Source: JAWLFI01 sp964626595
GTDB lineage: Bacteria; Bacteroidota; Bacteroidia; Chitinophagales; Saprospiraceae
Direction of reading: 5' to 3'
NCBI GenBank assembly: GCA_964626595.1
Contig: CAZVFU010000052.1
Location: 1 to 16,495, forward strand
Length of the DNA stretch: 16,495 nucleotides
In this document: one piece after another, positions 1 through 6,666 of the stretch
Layout of the letters: the number at the start of each line of letters is the position of its first letter
Numbering within the stretch: position 1 is the first letter of the stretch
Translations under genes and position numbers: made by a program
Notes under the pieces: generated by a model
The model's input: only the letters and a program-made list of their open reading frames with translations
What the model was told of the DNA's origin: nothing
Database searches by the model: none

Positions 1-189
1 TAATGAATTCTTGAGTTAATAAATAATTTGGGGCTTGCGATTCCATACTTTTACCTTATTATTTAAGAGGTGTACGTATTTAAATGGCCATAGTATCTTC
101 TCAATTTATTTCCTGAACGATTATGATATCAAATCATGGATATACATAAAACAATGAAAGCCTGGTATCAATACAAAATGGGTTTCTGA

Positions 190-1962
190 CTAATAGGATA
201 GCAATCGAATCAAACCTGACTCATCTTTTACCATGAAGTAGGTATGATCCTCACCTGTGTATACGGATTTTTCATCCAACAATGGAAAAGGTAAAGAAAA
301 ACTACTAACTGACATATCTGCCTTTTGGACAGTAGCCATTTTTAGATACGCTTGTCCATCCTGCCGCTCGGTAAGTTTAATGTAAAAAGCATCTTCATTT
401 TCATTTAGAAATTCTACTTCCATGGCTTCTGTATAACTATCGAAAGAGCGCTCCAGAACGGCCACATTAGAAAGGGTACCGTCGGGATTTACCCTGTAGA
501 ACAGGTAATTATAATATCGAGCCGGTTGCCCCGGTTGGGTGCTTGTCGCTTTTGTTCCTTTCACAATTAGCATGTCCAGTAAATAACGCGATCCATCTTC
601 TGCTAAATAGTGCATCTTATTTCTAATTCGCTTAGCTGAAGAGGTAGGGATGAAGGGAACTGCTTGAGCATTTTCAGCTCCGGTTTGTAAGATTTTTTGA
701 TCTAAAAGCCCTGTTCTAGGATCCAATGTATAAATCCCGGCAAAGGGATGAGGTTCAGCAGGCGCATAGGTGTTCACTACTACAACAGAATCATTTATGG
801 GTGACGCACGTTGCAGCAATTTTGATCCATGTGACACACTAGGGACAACTTCTGAAAGTACAATTTCTCCCTCCTTATTTAGGATAAGAAATCGTTGTTG
901 GTTAGGGTTTTTGACCCATGCCTTTTTCGGCGGGTTCTGTGCTATAAATAAATGATCGAAAGCGGGATCAATAATTTTAGCAAAAGATTCTGCTCCGATC
1001 AGCTTTCCGGTTCCGACTCCCCAAGGCTCCTCGTTATTTAAAACAACCTTCTTTTTTAATTTTCCTGCTCTGTCATAAGTCAATAAAATGTGCTCAAAAT
1101 ATTTATTATCCTTCTCACTTTTGTCTTTTTTGATCTTAACTCCGGCATATATCATCGCATTTCCCGAAATCGGGTCTCTCACGGTATGATTTGATAATGT
1201 AAAACGCTTTTTGTCATTATCAAATAAATCTTCCATATCCACCTTATACGTTTCCATCTCTTTTATTTCATATCGACCAGTCAATATGCTGGACCCTCCG
1301 TTGGGACGCTTGGTGTAATGTGTCGTTCTCACTTTTTTAAGTTTTCCACCAAATGCCGACATGATAGGTTCCGTTTTATAAACTGCATCCGGTAGATTAT
1401 CTCCTTTAAATTCTTCCTCTTCAAAAAATCCTTTTAGGTCTTGAAGCGGGGAAGTGAAATCTTCGAAGAATTCGTCAATAGTTCCATTCATCGCAGCCGA
1501 TAGATCTTCGTCAGACATTTTTAGCACTCTCTTAAATTGTAGCCGTCGATAGTCAGAATTAGAAAGTGCGTTTTCCTCTGTGGCAATAACTTTATAATTA
1601 GGTTCGAGCGCCGACATGTTGAGGATATTAAATGACTTCGGGGCTTTCCTCGGTTCTAACCAATGCACCTCTTTCGTCATCTCTTTACCCTCATGATCCA
1701 AAATGTAAATATAAGTAGCCTTCAATGTTTCCAGGTCACCTCCTCCAGACATAAAAGAACCATTGCGTTTTTGGATAGCCCCCCTCATTGTTATTTCTAT
1801 AGCCACCAAGATCGAATCTGGCATCGGTTCGACGTGTAGAACTTGCACAGAAGTAGGCTCAAAGAGTTCATTTTCCAAAAACTGAGCCGAAAATACCGGC
1901 TCTTGTGCCCAAGCTATAATAGAAAAGCATACCCACAGAAATGTCAATACTAAGTATCTCAT
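190..1962 (-). CDS. Exported protein of unknown function, 590 aa
   Basis: I do not recognise the family. Residues 1-19 form a Sec signal peptide (Arg2, hydrophobic 3-17, then Ala-Trp-Ala before Gln20), so the mature protein should start with Gln and lie in the periplasm, the outer membrane or outside. There is no lipobox, no second membrane helix and no T9SS tail. The mature part is soluble and mixed in charge. An acidic stretch lies near residues 150-190. The second half has recurring short beta-strand segments with Asp-Gly/Gly-Lys turns (for example around 'LILNKEGEIVLSE' and 'LFYRVNPDGTLSN'), suggesting a beta-propeller-like or beta-rich fold; that is inference. ATG at 1962 is the natural start because the signal peptide begins there, 29 bases after a TATATTTG box. 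It lies downstream of the sigma/TM-TPR pair on the same strand, but 498 bp and its own promoter motif separate them, so it is probably an independent transcript. Confidence 0.85.
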   Translation of the reverse strand: MRYLVLTFLWVCFSIIAWAQEPVFSAQFLENELFEPTSVQVLHVEPMPDSILVAIEITMRGAIQKRNGSFMSGGGDLETLKATYIYILDHEGKEMTKEVHWLEPRKAPKSFNILNMSALEPNYKVIATEENALSNSDYRRLQFKRVLKMSDEDLSAAMNGTIDEFFEDFTSPLQDLKGFFEEEEFKGDNLPDAVYKTEPIMSAFGGKLKKVRTTHYTKRPNGGSSILTGRYEIKEMETYKVDMEDLFDNDKKRFTLSNHTVRDPISGNAMIYAGVKIKKDKSEKDNKYFEHILLTYDRAGKLKKKVVLNNEEPWGVGTGKLIGAESFAKIIDPAFDHLFIAQNPPKKAWVKNPNQQRFLILNKEGEIVLSEVVPSVSHGSKLLQRASPINDSVVVVNTYAPAEPHPFAGIYTLDPRTGLLDQKILQTGAENAQAVPFIPTSSAKRIRNKMHYLAEDGSRYLLDMLIVKGTKATSTQPGQPARYYNYLFYRVNPDGTLSNVAVLERSFDSYTEAMEVEFLNENEDAFYIKLTERQDGQAYLKMATVQKADMSVSSFSLPFPLLDEKSVYTGEDHTYFMVKDESGLIRLLSY

Positions 1963-1991
1963 AAAAACAGAGATTTTAATTAATCAATCTT

Positions 1992-1999
1992 CAAATATA
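1992..1999 (-). promoter_or_regulatory. Candidate Bacteroidota -7 box (TATATTTG)
   Basis: On the minus strand this reads TATATTTG, a perfect match to the Bacteroidota housekeeping -7 consensus TAnnTTTG. It ends 29 bases before the ATG of the 590-residue exported protein, giving a predicted leader of roughly 25 nt. A TTG lies upstream but closer than the usual 17-23 base spacing, so the -33 element is not convincing. The same 8-mer occurs before the gene starting at 10412. Confidence 0.45.
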
Positions 2000-2397
2000 A
2001 CAAGTTCTCAAATTAAAAGAATTTCGTGGTCATTAATTCTGTGTAATCTAAAATAATTAAAATACACACTGGAGAAATGTACCCATCTGCCTTCCACTAA
2101 ACAAGACAAAAAAAACGTTTTCACGATAGTTCTCCAGATATCTGCTTAGGTCTCCACCTGTTCTTTGCGACTTGGCTAGCAGAATGTCAAAGTTGTTTCC
2201 GCCTTTTGTGATCTTTTTTGCCGAGCGAACAGCGAGCCCAAAACATTGCGACCCCGAGGTGCTCTCCAAATGCTGAAGCTCAAGACCTAGAAATTGATTC
2301 CCATTGCACAATACTAACGAAGTGTGAAAAAATCAGACATAAAAGACTCAGATTCCTCGCACCTCCTTGTATTGGGTGGCAGATGGGATATGAAGGG

Positions 2398-2439
2398 TAT
2401 AAAAAAATAAAATAGCCTTGCGTGCGTATTTGTCAGGCT
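2398..2439 (-). terminator. Possible intrinsic terminator after the TM-TPR gene
   Basis: On the minus strand AGCCT (2439-2435) can pair with AGGCT (2418-2414), followed by a T-rich run (2413-2398, A-rich on the plus strand). It lies about 20 bases past the stop of the TM-TPR gene, where a terminator for the sigma operon would be expected. The stem is only 5 bp with a 16-base loop, so this is weak. Confidence 0.35.
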
Positions 2440-2460
2440 GGAGATCTTTCTATCGCATTT

Positions 2461-3189
2461 TTAGTTCTGGCTTTTGATCCGGTTTAATGCAGAAGCAGCT
2501 CGGTTTTGGTAGGGAGATTCTATCTCTCCTAAAGTTATTAAAAGAGCAGTAGCTTTACTGGGCTTTTGAAGATCTAAGTATCCTTTGGACAAATAGAACA
2601 TGGCTGCATATTTACGTGTATGGTCACTTTGAGAAATAGGAGTTAGCATCTCTACCGCCGCATCCGGCATATTCGCATACAATGCACTTACGCCGGCATA
2701 AAATCGGAGTTCCATAGACGTTTGAAAACTTCCCTCTCGTAGAAAAAGTGCATATGCTTTATCAAATTCTTTTGAGTCATAGTGGTGAAATGCCTGCTCA
2801 ATCGTATCTAAAGATTTCCTTCCCCTCATACGCGGGTATACCGTATTTGTAGGTGGTGGGTATAAAGCGGCTATCGCTTCCGAAGGGTTGGACGATTCAG
2901 TAGGCTCATATTGATAAATAATCCAAATGGTCAAACCCAGAAGAACAAATATAATCCCGACCGCCCACCAGGGCTTTCTGTTGGATTTGGTTTCATTTGA
3001 TAGACCCTTTAAAAACGCTTTTCGTTCCTTGCGCTCTGCCCACTGAAAGGTTTCGGAAAAGGACGCCAACTCCTTTTGCAATTCTAGAAAGTCCGGATTC
3101 CGGCTATATTCTTCCCACTTTACCTGGTCTGCTTCTGCCCAAGTTCCTTGTAGTTTTTTATCGATCAAATCTACCCATTCCTGTTTCAT
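2461..3189 (-). CDS. Single-pass membrane protein with TPR-like C-terminus; putative anti-sigma-type partner
   Basis: This 242-residue protein has three parts. Residues 1-73 are charged, Trp-rich and presumably cytoplasmic. Residues 74-94 are one strong membrane helix (starts Pro-Trp-Trp, ends Ile-Ile-Tyr-Gln-Tyr) preceded by Lys/Arg, so positive-inside puts the N-terminus in the cytoplasm. After a Pro-rich linker, residues about 120-240 are helical with TPR-like spacing (the 'A-x-x-x-F' helix near 'DKAYALFLREG' and the repeat near 'LRFYAGVSALYANMPDAAVEML'). The start at ATG 3189 is preferred over the GTG at 3222: its ATG overlaps the sigma factor TGA as ATGA, typical of translational coupling. 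The geometry (sigma gene first, coupled membrane protein second, cytosolic N-domain) is that of an anti-sigma factor. I see no HxxxCxxC zinc anti-sigma motif, so the role is inference. The periplasmic TPR part could sense or bind an exported partner. Confidence 0.85.
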   Translation of the reverse strand: MKQEWVDLIDKKLQGTWAEADQVKWEEYSRNPDFLELQKELASFSETFQWAERKERKAFLKGLSNETKSNRKPWWAVGIIFVLLGLTIWIIYQYEPTESSNPSEAIAALYPPPTNTVYPRMRGRKSLDTIEQAFHHYDSKEFDKAYALFLREGSFQTSMELRFYAGVSALYANMPDAAVEMLTPISQSDHTRKYAAMFYLSKGYLDLQKPSKATALLITLGEIESPYQNRAASALNRIKSQN

Positions 3190-3865
3190 ACATTCATGAT
3201 TTTCTTGATTCTCTCCAGGCACCGGTATTTACTCACTTTCACTACATTTCTATTTTTCATACCTAACTGTTCAGCAATTTCATCCATACTATATTTTTGA
3301 TAGTAAAACGCTTTTAGGAGCTGTCGACATCTGGCATCCAATTTTTCTAAGGCTGTTAGCAACCTTCTGGAAGTAGCATCCTTTGGCTCGAGAGAAAACT
3401 CTGCGACAGTCTGATCGAGAACAGAGTCTGAAATTTCACTAAATTCCCTCGTTTTCTGCTTGGCTTTTTTATAAAACATATACCTGGCAATGCTAAATAG
3501 GTAGGTTTGTTCGCTGGATTTTACGGGATCATAGGCACCCTTTTCTAATGCTTCGATGAAAGCGATGATGGCATCTTGATAGGTGTCTTCAATTGTGGCA
3601 ATGTCCATATTTGGGAACTGTTTCCTGGCCCAATGATGAAAAGTCTCTTGATAACTTACATACAGCAACTCNNNNNNNNNNNNNNNNNNNNNNNNNNNNN
3701 NNNNNNNNNNNNNNNNNNNNNNNNNNNNNNNNNNNNNNNNNNNNNNNNNNNNNNNNNNNNNNNNNNNNNNNACTGTTTCCTGGCCCAATGATGAAAAGTC
3801 TCTTGATAACTTACATACAGCAACTCAATCTGCTGCTTCCAATCTTTATTTCTTCTACTTTTCAC
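3186..3865 (-). CDS. RNA polymerase sigma-70 family (ECF-like) factor, interrupted by assembly gap
   Basis: The reading frame enters the 100-N gap and comes out in a duplicated 55-bp sequence. Removing the Ns and one copy (155 bp) leaves 525 bp, an intact 174-residue protein. Region 2 spans about residues 13-88: an amphipathic start, then the region 2.2-like 'EDTYQDAIIAF' (41-51), and 'SSEQTYLFSIARYMFYKKAKQK' (65-86, given in parts) as regions 2.3/2.4. Region 4 spans about 120-172, with the helix-turn-helix 'YSMDEIAEQLGM' (140-151) and recognition helix with Arg154, Lys158 and Arg163. Residues 89-118 are the linker. The only in-frame start before region 2 is GTG 3865, two codons after a TAA, so GTG is chosen; the next ATG (Met35) would cut region 2.1. 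It would direct RNA polymerase to a small regulon, probably under control of the overlapping downstream membrane protein. Target promoters are unknown. Confidence 0.9.
3617..3671. repeat. 55-bp direct duplicate, left copy (gap artefact)
   Basis: This is identical to 3772-3826 and abuts the N run. In the sigma factor frame both copies encode the same residues (about 14-31 of the reconstructed protein). Fifty-five is a k-mer length commonly used by de Bruijn assemblers, so this is best read as an unmerged contig overlap, not a biological repeat. Confidence 0.93.
3672..3771. other. Assembly gap of 100 Ns
   Basis: Exactly 100 N positions, the conventional size for a gap of unknown length. The 55 bases immediately left (3617-3671) and immediately right (3772-3826) are identical. 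The two contig ends therefore overlap and no genuine sequence need be missing. Confidence 0.97.
3772..3826. repeat. 55-bp direct duplicate, right copy (gap artefact)
   Basis: Second copy of 3617-3671, starting at the first base after the Ns. The sequence beyond it (3827-3865) supplies the N-terminal 13 codons of the sigma factor, in frame with the left copy. Confidence 0.93.
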
Positions 3866-3964
3866 TTCTTATGGCATAAATGGGCGGAAAGTTAACAGTT
3901 TTTGCATATTATTTGATTTCATACTTGCTTATATATTTAGAATATATGCTTATCGTCTTCACCT

Positions 3965-3972
3965 TATATTTG
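3965..3972 (+). promoter_or_regulatory. TATATTTG motif on plus strand of divergent region
   Basis: Perfect match to the Bacteroidota -7 consensus TAnnTTTG, but no TTG at the expected upstream distance. The nearest plus-strand gene starts about 650 bases away. It may drive a long leader or small RNA, or be chance in AT-rich DNA. Confidence 0.2.
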
Positions 3973-4036
3973 GTTATCAGCAGTAAATTAACAAAACATG
4001 AGCGTACATAAGCACAAACAAATAAACTTGCCCCTA

Positions 4037-4051
4037 GCTAGTGTCACTAGC
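4037..4051. promoter_or_regulatory. 15-base palindrome, possible operator
   Basis: GCTAGTG-T-CACTAGC is a perfect inverted repeat with 7-base arms and one central base. It lies about 170 bases upstream of the sigma gene in the divergent spacer. The size suits a dimeric regulator site, but nothing else in the sequence identifies a binding protein. Confidence 0.25.
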
Positions 4052-4201
4052 ACTAAATCCGTTTCAGATCCCGTCTTGAGCTTATGGAACATATCTTTCT
4101 TGCTCTTCCAATCACCGAGATATTGATGCATACAATCAATGAACTAAAGTTTAATAGCTGTTTTAGAATATGGATACAATGAAATTTGAGAAAACATGGC
4201 T

Positions 4202-4258
4202 GAATTTCCAGAAATTCGAATACCTACTGATTAGGCCTCATGAATCGAGGCAGGTATT
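4202..4258. other. Two adjacent stem-loops in the divergent spacer
   Basis: GAATTT (4202-4207) pairs with AAATTC (4212-4217). Next to it AATACCT (4219-4225) pairs with AGGTATT (4252-4258), enclosing an inner stem GCCTC (4235-4239)/GAGGC (4247-4251). No T-run follows, so these are not obvious terminators. They could be part of a leader or a small RNA. Confidence 0.25.
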
Positions 4259-4627
4259 ACACGACTTTAAACTACATTATAATTAGAATATCTTACAAAA
4301 GTTCAAACCGCAGATTGGGTACTCAGTCTAACTACTGGAATAAAATCAAAAAACTTCAATCCCATCATCATAAAACTCTCGAATTTTATTATCCAAATAC
4401 ACGCCTCATACCCGTCCGACCCATTATATAACAGCCATGTTTAGGATCCGATAACTTATTGACATTTTTATACTTGTGTATCCTGTATTTCATCCAGAAT
4501 CCTAGTAGGTTGACTGATGTGATAATCTGCACAGGCACTATCCGTTCACATGTTTTAAAAAAAATGGTCCCGACTGTTAACCTTATCACATTTTTTTCCA
4601 TAAAGTACAAACAAAAACTTTTTAATC

Positions 4628-6478
4628 ATGAATTCGAAGAACATGAACTTTATGCTTGCCCTAACAGTGACCTTAGGGCTATTATTATTCTCTTGTAGCG
4701 ATGACACAGATGATCCAATGCCTTGCGAAGAGATGCTTTGGTATCAAGATCTTGATGGGGACGGTCTTGGAAACCCCGACGAATCATTACTTTCCTGTGA
4801 GCAGCCCAATGGATACGTATCAAACAATAATGATGACGATGATACCGGATCCAACACTAACGATCCGGTATTATTGACCTGTAATAGTCTAGCCTCGGCA
4901 CAAACCCTAGAAAATGGTCCAGGAACAATTGACTATATCGTAGATTGCGGTATCGATATTTCGGCAGCCATTAGTATAGAACCGGGGGTCGTAATTGCGT
5001 TCCGGGAAGGAACTTTTTTCAATATTAGTACTGGATCACTGAATGCCCAGGGAACAGAAGATGAGCCTGTAGTATTCCGTGGAGTAAATGAAGTTTCGGG
5101 TTTTTGGAGAGGGATTTTATTTAAAAGCAATTCCGCTGATAACGAACTAGAGCACGTAATTATCAAAGATGCAGGAGAAAATTTTGTAGAGTGTTGTGGC
5201 TCACCCACCTCGCTCGAATTAAAATCAGGACGTGTCAAACTTAGCCATGTAACTATAGAGAATGGAGCAGCTTATGGGTTAATCATTCGTGATGAAGTTA
5301 GAGTTAGTACATTTAATAATATTGTAATCAATACACATGAAGAGGCTCCTGTTTCGATAAGCACTAACAAAATCAGTGACCTAAACAACGAAAATTGTGA
5401 TTTTAGTGGTAATGATGATGACTATATCGAGGTAGTAGGAAATGCGATTTCAGAGTCCGCAGATTTTCGCAGCCAATCAGTTCCATATTTTTTCTCTGCT
5501 ACTGGTACTATAACTTTATCCGATGCGATGACTGTAGATCCAGGAGTAGACTTTATCATGGCAAACAATGGAGGCATATACATCAATAGTACAGGTTATC
5601 TGGAAGCCAATGGACAAGCGAGCGATAAGATCACCTTTAGAGGAGAAGTCCAATCTCCCGGCTATTGGAGAGGTATTCATTTTGAATCAAATAATTCCAA
5701 AAACTCTTTAGATCACGTGGATATACAGCATGCCGGTAGCAACTTTGTTGTATGCTGTAGTGATGCAGGAAGTTTGGTTTTTCAAAGTGGTCAAGCAACC
5801 ATTAAAAACACATCGCTTTCAAATGGAGCCAACTATGGAATCATAATGCGTTCGGAATACGATTTTAATGACTATTCCAATATCAGTATCACTGGTCATG
5901 CAAATGCAGCCATTCTGTGTTCTTTTGACAATATAAATGATCTGGATGGTGAAGGCTCGGATTATACAGGTAATGATCTTGACGCTATACTCATAGATGG
6001 TGGAACATTGACGAATACCAGTACCGCTCCAAAAAATAATATACCCTATCAGGTGAGAGGTGATATCAATGCGGAAGCGAACTGGACTATAGATCCGGGA
6101 GTAGTATTTAATTTTGAAAGTGATGGAGGTATCTTTATATCAAATTCAGCTTCTATAAATGCAGTGGGTACGGCTTCCGATCCAATAATATTTCAGGGAA
6201 CATCTACAGGAGCTTCCAATTTCTGGGCTGGTATCCACATCGCTTCCCGAAATACAAGCAACCGTATCGAAAACTTTGAACTTGACGGCGCTGGGAACTC
6301 CTTTGTAGTTTGCTGCAATGGAGAGAATGGATTCCGAGCCGTAAACGCAGTAGCAACTATCCGTAACGGAGAGATTAAAAATGTAGATGGCTGTGGAATT
6401 TCCTATGACAGTAACAGCGATCTGACTATCGACGGAATCTCATATACCAATGTTACCTCTGGCGAATGCGAGGAATAA
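4628..6478 (+). CDS. Probable surface lipoprotein with three beta-helix-like tandem repeats, 616 aa
   Basis: The lipobox Leu20-Phe-Ser-Cys23 follows a hydrophobic segment (8-21), so Cys23 should be lipidated. The acidic SDDTDD right after it resembles the Bacteroidota lipoprotein export signal, suggesting outer-membrane surface display (inference). Residues 33-64 form a Cys-flanked DxDGDG segment (Asp41, Asp43, Asp45; Cys33 and Cys57), a likely calcium-binding loop common in secreted Bacteroidota proteins. From about 100 to the end there are three tandem repeats of about 187 residues. Each has an 'EPGV/DPGV' strand, a 'G-x-W/F-x-A-x-G-T' turn, an 'FWRGI/YWRGI/FWAGI' motif and a vicinal Cys pair (189-190, 376-377, 562-563), consistent with a parallel beta-helix. 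There are no catalytic residues I can identify, so adhesion or matrix binding is the best guess. ATG 4628 is used; Met6 would also give a workable signal. It is followed by a structured, terminated 3' region, so it is transcribed separately from the CHAT gene. Confidence 0.88.
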   Translation: MNSKNMNFMLALTVTLGLLLFSCSDDTDDPMPCEEMLWYQDLDGDGLGNPDESLLSCEQPNGYVSNNNDDDDTGSNTNDPVLLTCNSLASAQTLENGPGTIDYIVDCGIDISAAISIEPGVVIAFREGTFFNISTGSLNAQGTEDEPVVFRGVNEVSGFWRGILFKSNSADNELEHVIIKDAGENFVECCGSPTSLELKSGRVKLSHVTIENGAAYGLIIRDEVRVSTFNNIVINTHEEAPVSISTNKISDLNNENCDFSGNDDDYIEVVGNAISESADFRSQSVPYFFSATGTITLSDAMTVDPGVDFIMANNGGIYINSTGYLEANGQASDKITFRGEVQSPGYWRGIHFESNNSKNSLDHVDIQHAGSNFVVCCSDAGSLVFQSGQATIKNTSLSNGANYGIIMRSEYDFNDYSNISITGHANAAILCSFDNINDLDGEGSDYTGNDLDAILIDGGTLTNTSTAPKNNIPYQVRGDINAEANWTIDPGVVFNFESDGGIFISNSASINAVGTASDPIIFQGTSTGASNFWAGIHIASRNTSNRIENFELDGAGNSFVVCCNGENGFRAVNAVATIRNGEIKNVDGCGISYDSNSDLTIDGISYTNVTSGECEE

Positions 6479-6483
6479 AAAAA

Positions 6484-6554
6484 CGTCTTCAGGATCTTTT
6501 AGATAGATTATCCCAGCTATCAAAAAAGAGGATCCCATCCATCCTATGAAGACG
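6484..6554 (+). other. Branched stem-loop in 3' region of the lipoprotein gene
   Basis: CGTCTTC (6484-6490) pairs perfectly with GAAGACG (6548-6554). Inside, GGATC (6492-6496) pairs with GATCC (6531-6535), TTTT with AAAA, and GATAG (6502-6506) with CTATC (6517-6521), separated by small bulges. It starts 6 bases after the lipoprotein stop codon. It may protect the mRNA 3' end or form part of a small RNA ending at the terminator at 6603-6634. Confidence 0.45.
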
Positions 6555-6570
6555 AAAATCGTTCTTCGAT

Positions 6571-6597
6571 ACTCAACATAAATTGTTTATGTGGAGT
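6571..6597. other. Near-perfect inverted repeat, 12-base arms
   Basis: ACTCAACATAAA and TTTATGTGGAGT are complementary at 11 of 12 positions around a 3-base loop (TTG). It sits between the preceding branched stem and the intrinsic terminator, 70 bases upstream of the CHAT start codon. It could be an RNA hairpin or an operator for the CHAT gene. Confidence 0.4.
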
Positions 6598-6602
6598 TAA
6601 GC

Positions 6603-6634
6603 AATGCAGCATCTTTACGGATGCTGCATTTTTT
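6603..6634 (+). terminator. Intrinsic terminator upstream of the CHAT gene
   Basis: AATGCAGCATC (6603-6613) and GATGCTGCATT (6620-6630) form a perfect 11-bp stem with a 6-base loop, continuing into a run of Ts (6629-6634). It is the clearest terminator in the window. It should end transcripts reading out of the lipoprotein gene, leaving the CHAT gene, 33 bases downstream, dependent on its own promoter or on read-through. Confidence 0.82.
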
Positions 6635-6666
6635 AGTATTTTAGGGGATCTTCAATACCACTTCAA

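Larger units (their letters stand above)
1963..2460. other. Gene-poor interval; possible repeat or gene remnant
   Basis: This 498-bp stretch separates the TM-TPR gene from the 590-residue exported protein. It holds the -7 box at 1992-1999 and a weak terminator-like hairpin at 2398-2439. An open minus-strand frame of 84 codons (2311-2057) looks less random than most spurious frames, with a Lys-rich, Gly-Gly-Asp-containing stretch. However, it has no recognisable domain, signal peptide or ribosome-binding context. The AT-rich text at about 2020-2070, which contains a GATTACACAG-like string on the minus strand, resembles material I associate with interspersed Bacteroidota intergenic repeats. That is recollection, not a search result. 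I see no supportable gene here. Confidence 0.4.
3866..4627. other. Gene-less divergent regulatory region
   Basis: This 762-bp AT-rich stretch lies between the minus-strand sigma gene and the plus-strand lipoprotein gene. It should hold promoters in both directions. It contains a plus-strand TATATTTG (3965-3972), a 15-base palindrome (4037-4051) and two adjacent stem-loops (4202-4217 and 4219-4258). The short frames at 4240-4431 (plus) and 4389-4610 (minus) have no domain, signal peptide or sensible composition and overlap each other, so I do not call them genes. I see no tRNA, insertion sequence or riboswitch. Confidence 0.6.

Noticed and set aside
1..189. Terminator or small gene downstream of the 590-residue protein
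   Set aside because: AT-rich sequence with no stable stem followed by a T-run and no coding frame.
770..955. Plus-strand frame within the 590-residue gene
   Set aside because: Antisense shadow, Cys/Phe-rich composition, no features.
3190..3222. GTG start at 3222 for the TM-TPR protein
   Set aside because: It would add 11 residues lying entirely inside the sigma gene. ATG 3189 gives the standard ATGA coupling.
3617..3826. Genuine 55-bp tandem or direct repeat in the sigma gene
   Set aside because: The copies abut a 100-N gap exactly and encode the same residues; an unmerged contig overlap explains them fully.
4240..4610. Two short open frames, 63 codons plus and 73 codons minus, in the divergent spacer
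   Set aside because: They overlap each other, have no domain, signal peptide or start context, and lie in AT-rich DNA with mapped hairpins.
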